A stretch of DNA of 64,000 bases from Paenibacillus sp. J23TS9 (GCF_018403225.1 NZ_BOSG01000005.1:310001-374000); one strand, 5' to 3'. Counted from the stretch's first letter, positions 38,501 to 46,452 are shown. Program-made: numbers and translations. Notes: generated from the letters alone by a model not told the origin.

Positions 38501-38874
38501 TTGATGAGCTTCGCAGCGGCAAGGTTCCGGTGAAGGGCGGCTGGAGAATCTATTCCAGTGGACCGGGGATCTACATGAATCAGCTGATTTCTAACGCACT
38601 TGGAATACGTCAGGACCATGAAGGGCTTGTGGTAGACCCTGTGCTGCCTTCTTCATTGGATGGTATGCATTTTGATTTCCAATATAACGGAGTGAAAGTA
38701 ACCTTTATCTATCATATTACCGGAGCTCCCGTTAGCAAGGTCGTCCTGAATGGAAAGGCACTGAATACCGAGAGAATATCCAACCCTTACCGTGAGGGCG
38801 GAGCACGCATTTCAAGAGAAGCCTTTGAGGCAGCGATGAATGGTGAACATAATGTAATTGACATTTTTATGTAA
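35515..38874 (+). CDS. GH94-like phosphorylase, probable 1,2-beta-oligoglucan phosphorylase
   Basis: A 1119-residue protein without signal peptide. N-terminal beta-sandwich domains precede an (alpha/alpha)6 barrel with YGGAAWGTRDVCQGPTEYF, DDGNWPQWFMFDRY, SHGDIIVWPLKVLSDYL and YGDGDWDDTLQPA (residues 762-774, the candidate general acid region in GH94 phosphorylases). The size fits the 1,2-beta-oligoglucan phosphorylases described in Listeria innocua (Lin1839, about 1110 residues). The adjacent GH3 enzyme, binding protein, permeases and LacI gene reproduce that cluster. The inferred reaction splits beta-1,2-glucan chains with phosphate to alpha-glucose-1-phosphate. Other GH94 specificities remain possible. 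Confidence 0.82.
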   Translation: MTATMTNSKLNIQAGDLCFTFWKSGDLYQAVSGRTMINQLMTSPLEGSLNNLYLRIHNDSGISSYPLLGLHSRSTVSTGGNRMVWEGTAEDVQYRVTFALSAQGVWFWDVVTHGENVKIDIIYGQDIGNADVGAVRSNEAYLSQYIDHSVFEDKDHGYVVCSRQNQPQGGTFPYIQQGSLTRASGYSTDGFQFFGLSYKETNIPSCLSQTGLANEIYQYEFAYTALQSELVSLNGEARFVFYGLVKADHASAVTELEFKDEVQQAWDAYQAEEMKEPMQKLSPISLKKVMGDPLQTLSMTDEEVNSRFPSHTRHQEEREDGQLIAFFTDSYEHIVLKEKELLVERPHGHILMSGNNVQLGAKVVTTTSYMYGIFNSHLVVGNTNFNKMMSNARSALNIPKTSGQRIYMELDGQYQLLTMPSLFEIGFNYVRWYYKTSDDMLIITNFTTVDTPEVRLNVRSESGKAYRFLVTNQITMEVNEYEKPVRMTNDNGILTFYGGQDAIRMEAYPDLQYRMWVEGASVEIGDETVLADGVQAGCASLVTMKIDSTQEWTLTVQGLLDGEELPSSTKNIEEEIVKYHDFYKQVMNEFHLTGADGSEKDDLFKVNALAWWYTHNMLVHYSVPHGLEQYGGAAWGTRDVCQGPTEYFMATQKFEQVRDILLTVYTHQYEDDGNWPQWFMFDRYAPVQQEESHGDIIVWPLKVLSDYLTATQDYSILKEKVSYTMKGSFQFTEQTFTVLEHVNKEIGYIRSHFLHDTYLSSYGDGDWDDTLQPANAQLKKYMVSSWTVALTYQTLTQLSAALLPEEPALAAELQEMASGIKRDFNQYMLQTEVIPGFLYMEDPDSTKLMLHPTDTETGIQYRLLPMTRSMIAELLDPERAKAHYDLIKEKMFFPDGVRLMNRPAQYAGGVSTHFKRAEQAANFGREVGLQYVHAHIRFVEAMAKLGHADDVWNGLNVINPVGIRDVVPNAEIRQSNSYFSSSDGKFNTRYDAQTNFDELRSGKVPVKGGWRIYSSGPGIYMNQLISNALGIRQDHEGLVVDPVLPSSLDGMHFDFQYNGVKVTFIYHITGAPVSKVVLNGKALNTERISNPYREGGARISREAFEAAMNGEHNVIDIFM

Positions 38875-38880
38875 TTTCAA

Positions 38881-38905
38881 GGCGATCTTTAGGGATCGCC
38901 ATTTT
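38881..38905 (+). terminator. Short hairpin terminator before lacI-like gene
   Basis: GGCGATC / GATCGCC with a 6-base loop, followed by ATTTTCC. The stem is short, so it is probably a partial terminator. Confidence 0.6.
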
Positions 38906-38977
38906 CCATAGGTATATAGATCTGCGTCATGTGAACGAAGTAAGAATGGAGCTAACCAAAGTAAGGAGCGAGGACCA

Positions 38978-39970
38978 TTGGTAAGTATAAAAGATATCGC
39001 CAAAAAAGCCGGGGTTTCAATTTCAACGGTATCTTATGCGCTTAACGGAAGCAGCAAGGTAACGGACGAGACAAGCTCAAAAATACTGGCCATCGCCAGA
39101 GAATTGAACTACGTGCCCAACGCGGCTGCAAGAACATTAAAAAAGAGGGAATCCAGAATCCTGGGTGTGTTCCTGACAGATTTTAAAGGTGATGTATACG
39201 GGGAACTGCTGGATGGGATGAAGGAGGTTTGCAATTCACAAGGTTATGACCTGATCGTGTGCAGCGGCAAGCAGTCTCACCGGATGCTGCCGGAGCGTAT
39301 GATCGACGGCGCAGTGATCCTGGACCATACATTTTCCAGTGAAGAGCTTCTTAAATATGCGGAACGCAATCATAAAATCGTCGTATTGGACAGGGAACTG
39401 GAACACCCGAACATTAATCAGGTATTGCTGGATAACAAAGCCGGGGCAACATTGGCTACAGAGTATTTGGTTGAGCAGGGGCATAAGAAAATTTATGTTG
39501 TTTCCGGGCCTGAGGGATCGTATGACTCTACGCAGCGGATGAAAGCTGTGAAGATGGTAGCGGACCGGGCCGAGGACGTGGAATGGATTGAAATCCAAGG
39601 GGATTTCAAGAAGAGCGGCGGTGAAAAGGCTGCGGAGCAGATCATGCAGGAATACACGGAGCCGGTAGCTGTGTTCTGTCTTAATGATGAGATGGCGATC
39701 GGTCTTTGCAACCGGATTGCCGATACCGAATTCAAGATTGGTGAGCATGTTCATCTGATCGGCTTCGATAATATCGAGCTTACCCGTTACATGCAGCCGC
39801 GGCTGGCCACCATTGATTATTCCAAGCGGAAATGGGGGGCGCTCGCGTCGGAGCAGTTGATCAAAATTATATCCGGCGAAAAAGTGGATCATGAGCGTAT
39901 TTATGTCACCCTTGTAAAGGGAGACTCTGTCGGAACAGAAACCACAAGGAACGTACCCCGTCCAAACTAA
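38978..39970 (+). CDS. LacI family transcriptional regulator
   Basis: A 330-residue repressor. The N-terminal DNA-binding domain is VSIKDIAKKAGVSISTVSYALNGSSKV with hinge helix VPNAAARTLKK, followed by a periplasmic-binding-protein-like sensor domain (GVFLTDFKGDVYGELLDGM, AVFCLNDEMAIGL, HLIGFDNIELTRYMQPRLATIDY). The TTG start at 38978 has AAGGAGCGAGG upstream. At the end of the cluster, it is the obvious candidate to bind the GAAACGTTTC-type operators upstream of the esterase and serine hydrolase, with a glucooligosaccharide or sugar phosphate as inducer (inferred). Confidence 0.93.
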   Translation: MVSIKDIAKKAGVSISTVSYALNGSSKVTDETSSKILAIARELNYVPNAAARTLKKRESRILGVFLTDFKGDVYGELLDGMKEVCNSQGYDLIVCSGKQSHRMLPERMIDGAVILDHTFSSEELLKYAERNHKIVVLDRELEHPNINQVLLDNKAGATLATEYLVEQGHKKIYVVSGPEGSYDSTQRMKAVKMVADRAEDVEWIEIQGDFKKSGGEKAAEQIMQEYTEPVAVFCLNDEMAIGLCNRIADTEFKIGEHVHLIGFDNIELTRYMQPRLATIDYSKRKWGALASEQLIKIISGEKVDHERIYVTLVKGDSVGTETTRNVPRPN

Positions 39971-39971
39971 C

Positions 39972-40021
39972 AAATGACCCGAAGAGACACTTGAAAACAG
40001 GTGCTTCCTCTCGGGTCATTT
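39972..40021. terminator. Bidirectional terminator
   Basis: AAATGACCCGA pairs with TCGGGTCATTT around an inner partly paired loop. It lies between the convergent LacI and TetR genes. Confidence 0.85.
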
Positions 40022-40055
40022 GTATATTTTCCGGCTTCTTGCCTCAGACAGACTT

Positions 40056-40928
40056 CTATATCATATATCGGAGCTGTCTGGCATAAGGGCCAAGTACAGG
40101 GCTGTTTTCGAGATAGGAGGCATAGACGCGGAGCAGTGTCTGGTTGGGATTTATCTGCATCAGTTCCTTCCGGAGCATACGGATCACGTCTTTTAGCTCA
40201 TTTTGCAGATGCTCCGCCATGGGCAGATCATCGATTTGTTCCTCCAGGGAATCCAGAAAGCTTTGAATAGTTGCCACCCGCGTATGAGGGTCGACCGGAT
40301 TCAGTTCGTTATAATAGACGTTCTTTTGGTTCATCACGGGCGTTGGTTTATTTTCAACGATATCACGCACGACTGCATCCATACGCTCCTCGATAAAACC
40401 GGAGAGTTCAGCCATCGGCAGTGAAATCACCTTTTGAATAGCGTAGGACAGATACTCTCTCAGCATTCCTCTGAAAATAATGACAACATCCCATATATGA
40501 GACTCGATTGTCTCTCCATATGCTTCATAAAAAAAGTCGCGGTGCAGTTGAAGAAGGGTTACTCTTTTCTTCTTCCAGGCGGCAATGAAATGCTCGTTAT
40601 CCTTGACCGGCAGCTCTTTGAATTCACTCGTAAAGTAGTAGTTTTCAAGCATGTACTGCAATTGGAATTCAATCTTCCGCCGCAGCTTCTCTTTGGGTGG
40701 AGATTGCTGTTCGAAATCCAGTTCTCTTGCACGGGTGAACATCGTCTGATGACATGCCACAAAAACGGCGGTGAAGAGCTCTTCTTTTGAAGGGAACAGC
40801 TTATATATGCTTCCTTTTGCCATGCCGCAGGCTTCGGCAATTTCCTTCATCGAAGCCGCAACATATCCTTTTTCTTTAAATATCTCCATTGCTGTGTTCA
40901 CAACTTGCTGTCGTTTCAATGCTTCCAT
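40056..40928 (-). CDS. TetR/AcrR family transcriptional regulator
   Basis: A 290-residue TetR-family protein. The helix-turn-helix region is VNTAMEIFKEKGYVAASMKEIAEACGMAKGSIYKLFPSKEELF (about residues 10-52), followed by a long C-terminal sensor domain. I chose the ATG at 40928 (MEALKRQQ), which has GAGGTGG 5 bases upstream, over an upstream in-frame ATG. It is divergent from the MBL hydrolase and AbrB-type membrane protein genes, about 150 bp away, which it may control. Like the first TetR in the window it is longer than average. Confidence 0.9.
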   Translation of the reverse strand: MEALKRQQVVNTAMEIFKEKGYVAASMKEIAEACGMAKGSIYKLFPSKEELFTAVFVACHQTMFTRARELDFEQQSPPKEKLRRKIEFQLQYMLENYYFTSEFKELPVKDNEHFIAAWKKKRVTLLQLHRDFFYEAYGETIESHIWDVVIIFRGMLREYLSYAIQKVISLPMAELSGFIEERMDAVVRDIVENKPTPVMNQKNVYYNELNPVDPHTRVATIQSFLDSLEEQIDDLPMAEHLQNELKDVIRMLRKELMQINPNQTLLRVYASYLENSPVLGPYARQLRYMI

Positions 40929-41040
40929 AACGTCCACCTCATCTTGTATTTTGACATGCCGGCATGGGAAGGTCAATGGTGTGGATTGACGGCAGGAACC
41001 CGAGAGTCATATAATGAACTTGCGAGTTTTTTGAACACAC

Positions 41041-41079
41041 AAGGAGGTGAACCAAAGCGTCATGCTTTGGAACATATGA
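41041..41079 (+). promoter_or_regulatory. Ribosome binding site with hairpin and mini-ORF
   Basis: A near-perfect Shine-Dalgarno, AAGGAGGTGA (41041-41050), lies 26 bases before the ATG at 41076, too far for direct use. Between them CCAAAGC/GCTTTGG (41052-41070) forms a hairpin that would bring the two to about 7 bases apart. A mini-ORF encoding MLWNI starts at ATG 41062, and its TGA overlaps the gene start as ATGA, so translational coupling is another explanation. Confidence 0.6.
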
Positions 41080-41813
41080 AAATAGCTCAAGAACTGGAAA
41101 TGCTGGAATTGTCCATCCCGGGCTCCGGTATGGTGCTGCATCCGGTGGTGATCGGCAGCAAAGATAGCTGGGTACTGGTGGATACGGGGATGCCAGGTCA
41201 ATATGGAGCTATCAAGGAGTTGGTGCAGCAGGCTGGTTATACAGCTTTGGAACCAGGATCCATTATATTGACGCATCAGGATGTTGATCATGTGGGAAGC
41301 CTTCCGCAATTCTTGGATGGGAGTCACGGGACTATGGAGGTGTATGCCCACAAAGATGATCAGCCTTATATCGACGGTGAACTTCCATTTATCAAGCTGC
41401 GTCCGCAGGTAGTCGATATGCTCCGGAAGTCGCTGACGGAAAAAGAATATACCGGATTTGAACATGCCTTTTCCAAGGAATCGCCTGCCCAGGTTACTCA
41501 CATCGTTGCTGAAGGGGATGTACTTCCTTTTGGCGGCGGACTCACCGTCATTCACACACCGGGACATACGCCCGGACATATCAGTTTATATCATGCAAAC
41601 AGCAAAACGCTGATTGCCGGTGACGCATTAACGGTCAATAACGGCGAGCTTTGCGGACCGAATCCGCCGGTTACACCTGATATGAATCTGGCACTGAAAT
41701 CCGTCCGTAAATTCAAGGATTATGATATTGAAGCGATTATTTGTTATCATGGCGGTGTCTTCAAAGGTGATATCCAGAAACGGATTGATGAGCTGACGGC
41801 GGATGTCCAGTAA
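41076..41813 (+). CDS. MBL-fold metallohydrolase
   Basis: A 245-residue metallo-beta-lactamase-fold hydrolase. Zinc-site motifs are THQDVDHVGS (His67, Asp69, Asp71, His72, with Gln in place of the usual second His), HTPGHTPGH, AGDAL and CYHGG near the C terminus. GDSW-like substrate loops are absent, so the substrate is open. The gene overlaps the next one by 11 bases and is divergent from a TetR gene. Start choice is discussed under the ribosome binding site; TTG 41067 is an alternative. Confidence 0.87.
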   Translation: MKIAQELEMLELSIPGSGMVLHPVVIGSKDSWVLVDTGMPGQYGAIKELVQQAGYTALEPGSIILTHQDVDHVGSLPQFLDGSHGTMEVYAHKDDQPYIDGELPFIKLRPQVVDMLRKSLTEKEYTGFEHAFSKESPAQVTHIVAEGDVLPFGGGLTVIHTPGHTPGHISLYHANSKTLIAGDALTVNNGELCGPNPPVTPDMNLALKSVRKFKDYDIEAIICYHGGVFKGDIQKRIDELTADVQ

Positions 41814-42894
41814 AGCGGTCCGGCTTATCTATACTCTATTCTGCGGCATCATTGGCGCAATTATTTTTCAATGGATTCATATGCCGATCCCATGGCTGCT
41901 TGGGCCTATGATATGCACCTTGATCGCTTCGAAGTCATTCAAGCGGGTTAAGCCGTTGTGGCCGCCAGTTCTCCGTAATGCAGGGATGATTATAATCGGC
42001 TATACGGTCGGACTATCCTTTACGCTGGAGACGCTGCAGCAAATTGGACGGCAGCTGCCGTCCATGATTCTGCTGACGGTCCTTCTGCTGTTATGCAGTT
42101 TGATGATTGCCTCGTTGGTATCGCTGCTGTCAGGGGTCCCGTTTCCAACAGTACTCATGGGAAGCATCCCCGGTGGATTGACTCAAATGATACCGCTGGC
42201 TGAAGAGATCAAAGGTATTGATATTACTGTCGTGACCTTTTTGCAGGTTTCACGATTGATGATGATCATCTTCTTTGTGCCGCTGCTTGTTTTCAGTCCC
42301 TTGTTTGAAGGTGCAGGCGGCAAAACGGTCGAAGGGGTTGTGCACAGTGCTGCTGCCGCAAGCTGGGAGGGACTGTTTCCCCACATTATTGTGTTTGCGG
42401 TTCTCTGCACTCTCTTTGCCATCGTGGGGCAGCGTTTCAAATTCCCGACAGCTTATCTGCTCGGGCCCATGATTGCAACCGTTCTTCTTAACTTATCCGG
42501 CTATACGGGTCATGCTTTGCCAACCGTATTTCTGAACGCCTCACAGCTGGTGATCGGGATATATGTAGGAATGCTATTGAAGCCTGAGCAGCTAGGGAAT
42601 AAGCTGCGGATTATCATACTGGCGATTTTCAGTGGAGCTTCGCTGATCGTATGCTCCATCGGTCTCAGCCTGCTGCTTACCAAGCTCCACACCGTTTCCA
42701 TGGTAACCGCCTTTTTGGGTTTGGCCCCCGGTGGTATGGATCAGATGGGGATCATCGCTAAAGAAGCGGGAGCGGATCTATCCGTTGTGATTTGCTACCA
42801 GCTGTTCCGAACATTGTTTATATTCCTGGCGGTGCCTCCGCTGTTAAAGGCTATCTTTAAAGCGATGGCCCGTAAACAGCCTTCTGGCAGTTAA
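41803..42894 (+). CDS. AbrB family (PF05145-type) membrane protein
   Basis: A 363-residue polytopic membrane protein with two similar halves, each having about five TM segments. The family signature PIPWLLGPMICTLIASK near the N terminus recurs as PTAYLLGPMIATVLLN in the second half, and SIPGGLTQMIPLAEE recurs as LAPGGMDQMGIIAKEAG. Proteins of this family (often mislabelled AbrB regulator or ammonia monooxygenase) look like transporters of unknown substrate. It overlaps the MBL gene by 11 bases, so the two act together in one transcript. Confidence 0.88.
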   Translation: MSSKAVRLIYTLFCGIIGAIIFQWIHMPIPWLLGPMICTLIASKSFKRVKPLWPPVLRNAGMIIIGYTVGLSFTLETLQQIGRQLPSMILLTVLLLLCSLMIASLVSLLSGVPFPTVLMGSIPGGLTQMIPLAEEIKGIDITVVTFLQVSRLMMIIFFVPLLVFSPLFEGAGGKTVEGVVHSAAAASWEGLFPHIIVFAVLCTLFAIVGQRFKFPTAYLLGPMIATVLLNLSGYTGHALPTVFLNASQLVIGIYVGMLLKPEQLGNKLRIIILAIFSGASLIVCSIGLSLLLTKLHTVSMVTAFLGLAPGGMDQMGIIAKEAGADLSVVICYQLFRTLFIFLAVPPLLKAIFKAMARKQPSGS

Positions 42895-42909
42895 CAGATT
42901 TTTATACAA

Positions 42910-42950
42910 AAAAAGCTCCACTGCCTGTGATCAGGTCAGTGGAGCTTTTT
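42910..42950. terminator. Bidirectional intrinsic terminator
   Basis: AAAAAGCTCCACTG / CAGTGGAGCTTTTT with inner CCTG/CAGG pairing. It lies between the AbrB-type gene and the convergent MraY-family gene. Confidence 0.92.
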
Positions 42951-42955
42951 AAAAT

Positions 42956-43900
42956 TCAGCTTAGGAGCATCAATATAATGGACGAGAGGGATAAGCAGGC
43001 GCTGATCAAATAGATGAAGACAACGGCCTGTTTCGGACTAAGCCCCCAGGAGATTAGGCGGTAATGAATCTGACTGCGGTCTGCCTTATACACCGGTTGT
43101 CCGTTCAAATAACGCTTGATCACAACATAGATGTTATCAAAAATCGGAACTCCGAGCGCCAGCACCGGCACCAGGATTGAAATAACGGTAACCTGTTTGA
43201 ATGCCCCGTCCAGTGCAATTATGCCAAGCATAAACCCGATGAAGGTTGCACCTGCATCCCCCATATAGATTTTGGCTGGCGGCTTGTTGTATTTCAGATA
43301 GCCGAGCGCAACACCGACGAGAATGATCGCCATAATGGCTGAGTGGGACTGGCCCTTGGCAATCGCCACAACGAAGAGGGTCAATGCCGAGATGCCGGCT
43401 ACGCCTCCGGATAGACCGTCAAGTCCGTCCATGAAGTTAATGACCGTGGTCACACCGAAGATCCATAGAATGGTCAAAATGAACTGGAGCCATTCGGGAA
43501 ACACGATCATATGGCCTACAAAAGGAATGGTTACTCCGACAAACGAAATACCGGAGAAATAAACAATAACAGCTGCCGCCACCTGAATCACGGTTTTCGG
43601 CAGGGCTGCAAAATCCTTGCCCCGCGTTTTATACCAGTCATCCACCATTCCGATTCCCATGATCAGGAGTGATCCGGCAATGACACCAGCCATTTCACGG
43701 TCCCAATGACGTGTCAATATCAGATACGGAATCATGAACCCAAGGAAAATGGCGATGCTCGCCAAATGAGGTACCGGTTCCTTATGAATTTTCCGGCTGG
43801 TGGGTCTGTCGACGAAATCAACCCGAATCGCCAACTTCCGCAGAGGTGGGATGAGTGCGAGCACAATAACGAGCGATAATATAAATCCGATTACATACAC
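42956..43900 (-). CDS. MraY/WecA/TagO family glycosyl-1-phosphate transferase
   Basis: A 314-residue membrane enzyme with about ten TM helices that transfers a sugar-1-phosphate, usually GlcNAc-1-P, from UDP-sugar to undecaprenyl phosphate at the start of wall polymer synthesis. Conserved loops are DFVDRPTSRKIHKEPVPH, GMVDDWY (catalytic DD), NFMDGLDGLSGG and MGDAGATFIGFMLG. The final loop reads ADRSQIHYRL where WecA/TagO proteins usually have HLHHRL, and GG after PVPH is replaced by AS. It is probably TagO-like, or a paralogue. It is monocistronic. Confidence 0.9.
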   Translation of the reverse strand: MYVIGFILSLVIVLALIPPLRKLAIRVDFVDRPTSRKIHKEPVPHLASIAIFLGFMIPYLILTRHWDREMAGVIAGSLLIMGIGMVDDWYKTRGKDFAALPKTVIQVAAAVIVYFSGISFVGVTIPFVGHMIVFPEWLQFILTILWIFGVTTVINFMDGLDGLSGGVAGISALTLFVVAIAKGQSHSAIMAIILVGVALGYLKYNKPPAKIYMGDAGATFIGFMLGIIALDGAFKQVTVISILVPVLALGVPIFDNIYVVIKRYLNGQPVYKADRSQIHYRLISWGLSPKQAVVFIYLISACLSLSSIILMLLS

Positions 43901-44127
43901 GATTTTTTGGCCTCCATAACTTCAGTTAACAATAGGACACATGCAATAACTTCCATATTCAGGCATATTTCTGGGATAAGCTCTATTTCTAACTAGGATA
44001 ATACCTATTTTTACAAAAGACAACGATAAATATTTAATATTTCCATAACATACCAATCGAACGCTTTTAACAAATGTATACGAAAATAGACCTATATCCA
44101 TTAAGCGATAAGAAAAGGGTGAGCCAT

Positions 44128-45567
44128 TTGAAAAATAATAAAATGTTCCAAATTCTTGCGGCAGCTGCACTGGTAACGACAGCCCTGTCGGCAGGAACCG
44201 CCGAAGCTGCAACGGCAAAAGCACCAGTCAAAAGTCCTGCTTCCAAAACGACAGCGGCTAAATTTGCTGTAACGACAACGCAGATTTTGGTAAACGGTCA
44301 AAGCGTTTCCGTGCAAATGCTCCAAGCGGGGAATGGCAAACTGATTGCGGTTGGCGACCTGGTTAAGGCCTATGGAGCGGCTGTCACCTCCTCCAAAGGA
44401 GTCATCACAATCAAATCGGACAAAATCGGACATAGCCTGCAGCTTCAAACAGGCTCTAAAACATTCAAGCTGGACGGAGAAGCGCATTCTTTTACAACAG
44501 CTCCGCTTATGCAGGATAACCGTTCGTATGTCGAGCTGAAGCCGGTTGTTCTTGCACTCGGTGGTGAAGTTTTGGATGCCGGACAAACCCTTCAGATCCT
44601 GACGAAAGAAAGAATCGCTGGAAGCTTCGCTTCCGTAAACTTTGACGCTCAGGGCCAAGTGATTGCCATTAAGGATGATGCGGATCCGGCTCAACTATTT
44701 CACCTGAATACCGATTACAGCTCACGTTTATTATCTTCAGACAACAACGTCTTGAATATGTCAATTTCTCCGAATGGGGATTCAGCTGCCTACACAGATG
44801 AAACTGGACAGCTTTACCTGACCAGCTTATCGGGCGGCCAACCGTTAAAACTTGGCGCGGATACTTCAGTGAAAACAGATTTGGCCTGGTCTGCTGACGG
44901 TAAAAAAATCTATTTCGTGCAAGGCGACAAACAGGAAAAAATCTCATACATAGCGGTTGATAGCGGCAAAATCACCGAGATTTTGGCCGACAAGGTTGAA
45001 AATAAATCCGAAGTTCATGTCTCGTCTGATGACAAGAAAATTGCATATATCGTGAACATTACGGGCGTAGCTCAAAGCGATAAGGACAGCACGGAGGATT
45101 CGCTCAAGATTGATTACTCCGGTGCAGGAGAGCAAATCTACACACTTGATCTTGATGTGAAGGATGCCAAGCCGGCAGCCCTGACAACCTCCAGTGATAA
45201 TAAATTGTATCCGGCATTTCTCACGAACGGCAGCATCGCTTTCCTGAGTGCCGATTCCGAAAACAGCAGTGCCAAAGGCGTGATTAAGTCCATTTCTGCT
45301 GATGGAAAAATCCAGGATCTGATCGGTGACGTAGACATGGCTCTGAGTGCAGCAAGCGCGAATGGTAACATCGCTGCAGCAGGGGTAGCCGCTGATGGCA
45401 GCACGAAGGTTTATAGCGTCGTAGATGGTATTAAAACCGAGCTCTACAGCACAAAGTCGGATATTACTGATCTGGCAATCTCATCAGATGGTACCCGCGT
45501 TGCGATCATTGCAGACGGTAAAGTCATCGTCGTTCAAAACGGTAAAGCAAGTCAGCTTACCAAATAA
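44128..45567 (+). CDS. Secreted protein: copper-amine-oxidase-N-like domain plus TolB-like propeller
   Basis: A 479-residue exported protein. Signal peptide KNNKMFQILAAAALVTTALSAGTAEA ends in AEA. Residues about 50-150 resemble the Cu_amine_oxidase_N domain common in Paenibacillus surface proteins (ILVNGQSVSV, LIAVGDLVKAYGA, DNRSYVELKPVVLALGGEVL). The rest is a WD40/TolB-like beta-propeller with repeated SPNGDSAAYTD, SADGKKIYFV, SSDDKKIAYI and SSDGTRVAII blades. TTG 44128 with AAGGGTGA upstream is the start. It precedes pstS by 30 bp, so it is probably in the phosphate operon. Its role is unknown. Confidence 0.78.
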   Translation: MKNNKMFQILAAAALVTTALSAGTAEAATAKAPVKSPASKTTAAKFAVTTTQILVNGQSVSVQMLQAGNGKLIAVGDLVKAYGAAVTSSKGVITIKSDKIGHSLQLQTGSKTFKLDGEAHSFTTAPLMQDNRSYVELKPVVLALGGEVLDAGQTLQILTKERIAGSFASVNFDAQGQVIAIKDDADPAQLFHLNTDYSSRLLSSDNNVLNMSISPNGDSAAYTDETGQLYLTSLSGGQPLKLGADTSVKTDLAWSADGKKIYFVQGDKQEKISYIAVDSGKITEILADKVENKSEVHVSSDDKKIAYIVNITGVAQSDKDSTEDSLKIDYSGAGEQIYTLDLDVKDAKPAALTTSSDNKLYPAFLTNGSIAFLSADSENSSAKGVIKSISADGKIQDLIGDVDMALSAASANGNIAAAGVAADGSTKVYSVVDGIKTELYSTKSDITDLAISSDGTRVAIIADGKVIVVQNGKASQLTK

Positions 45568-45597
45568 TTTGTTCCAAATCGAGAGGAGATTATTCAC

Positions 45598-46452
45598 ATG
45601 AAACTATTTAAAAAAATGTCCCTGATGGCTGCAGCTTCACTGGTAGCCGTATCTACACTGGTAGGTTCCGCATCTGCGGCTTCGAGTTTGTCTGGAAAAA
45701 TTACAATTAACGGTTCCACAGCACTGCTCCCACTGACGCTCCAAGCGGCAAAGGAATTCCAAAAGCTCAACCCTAAGGTGAAAATCGCAGCTTCAGGTAA
45801 AGGCTCCGTTACAGGGCCGCAGGCCGTGAAAAAAGGCATCGCCGAGATCGGCGCATGCGATTGGGATGCAAGCATGGATGTTCCCGGCTTTAAAGCCTTT
45901 GACGGACAGGTGGCAAACAAGGTTGCGGTGATTCCGTTTGCGACGATTGCCAACAAAAACGTAAAGGTCAACAATCTGACCACAGAACAGCTGAAAGGCA
46001 TCTACTCCGGCAAAATCACGAACTGGAAGGACGTTGGCGGCGATAATGCGGACATTGTTGTCATCACCCGCGCATTCGGCTCCGGCACACGCGTCAACTA
46101 TCAGACTAAAGCACTGGCAGGCGGCGACATCGTGAAAAAAGAGAAAAATTACAAAGAAGTGGGTTCCAGCGGCGATATGAAAACGGCTGTAGCCACGACT
46201 CCAAATGCAATCGGATATATCGATCTGGTGTATGTAAACAGTGATGTGAAGGCGATCAGCTACAACGGTGTGGCTCCGACGACGGACAATGTCATTAACG
46301 GAACTTATAAAATTTGGGCTTATGGATACTACATGACTAAAGGACAGCCTACCGGTGCAACCAAAGCTTTCATTGAATATGTACAAAGCCAAAAGTTCCA
46401 ACAAGGCTCACTCAAGAAACTGAAATTCATCCCAGTCTCCGCTATGCACTAA
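45598..46452 (+). CDS. pstS: Phosphate-binding protein PstS
   Basis: A 284-residue phosphate ABC transporter substrate-binding protein. It has the phosphate loop INGSTALLPL, ASGKGSVTGPQAVKKG, IGACDWDAS, TEQLKGIYSGKITNWKDVGG and TRAFGSGTRVNYQT. The signal peptide MKLFKKMSLMAAASLVAVSTLVGSASA ends with an AxA site and has no lipobox cysteine, unusual for a Gram-positive binding protein, which normally needs a lipid anchor. AGAGGAG precedes the ATG. It heads pstS-pstC-pstA. Confidence 0.93.
   Translation: MKLFKKMSLMAAASLVAVSTLVGSASAASSLSGKITINGSTALLPLTLQAAKEFQKLNPKVKIAASGKGSVTGPQAVKKGIAEIGACDWDASMDVPGFKAFDGQVANKVAVIPFATIANKNVKVNNLTTEQLKGIYSGKITNWKDVGGDNADIVVITRAFGSGTRVNYQTKALAGGDIVKKEKNYKEVGSSGDMKTAVATTPNAIGYIDLVYVNSDVKAISYNGVAPTTDNVINGTYKIWAYGYYMTKGQPTGATKAFIEYVQSQKFQQGSLKKLKFIPVSAMH

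Noticed and set aside
43921..44127. PhoP binding boxes upstream of the pst-linked genes
   Set aside because: Only isolated TTTACA (44010) and TTAACA (44067) hexamers occur, without the regular 11-bp spacing of a Pho box.
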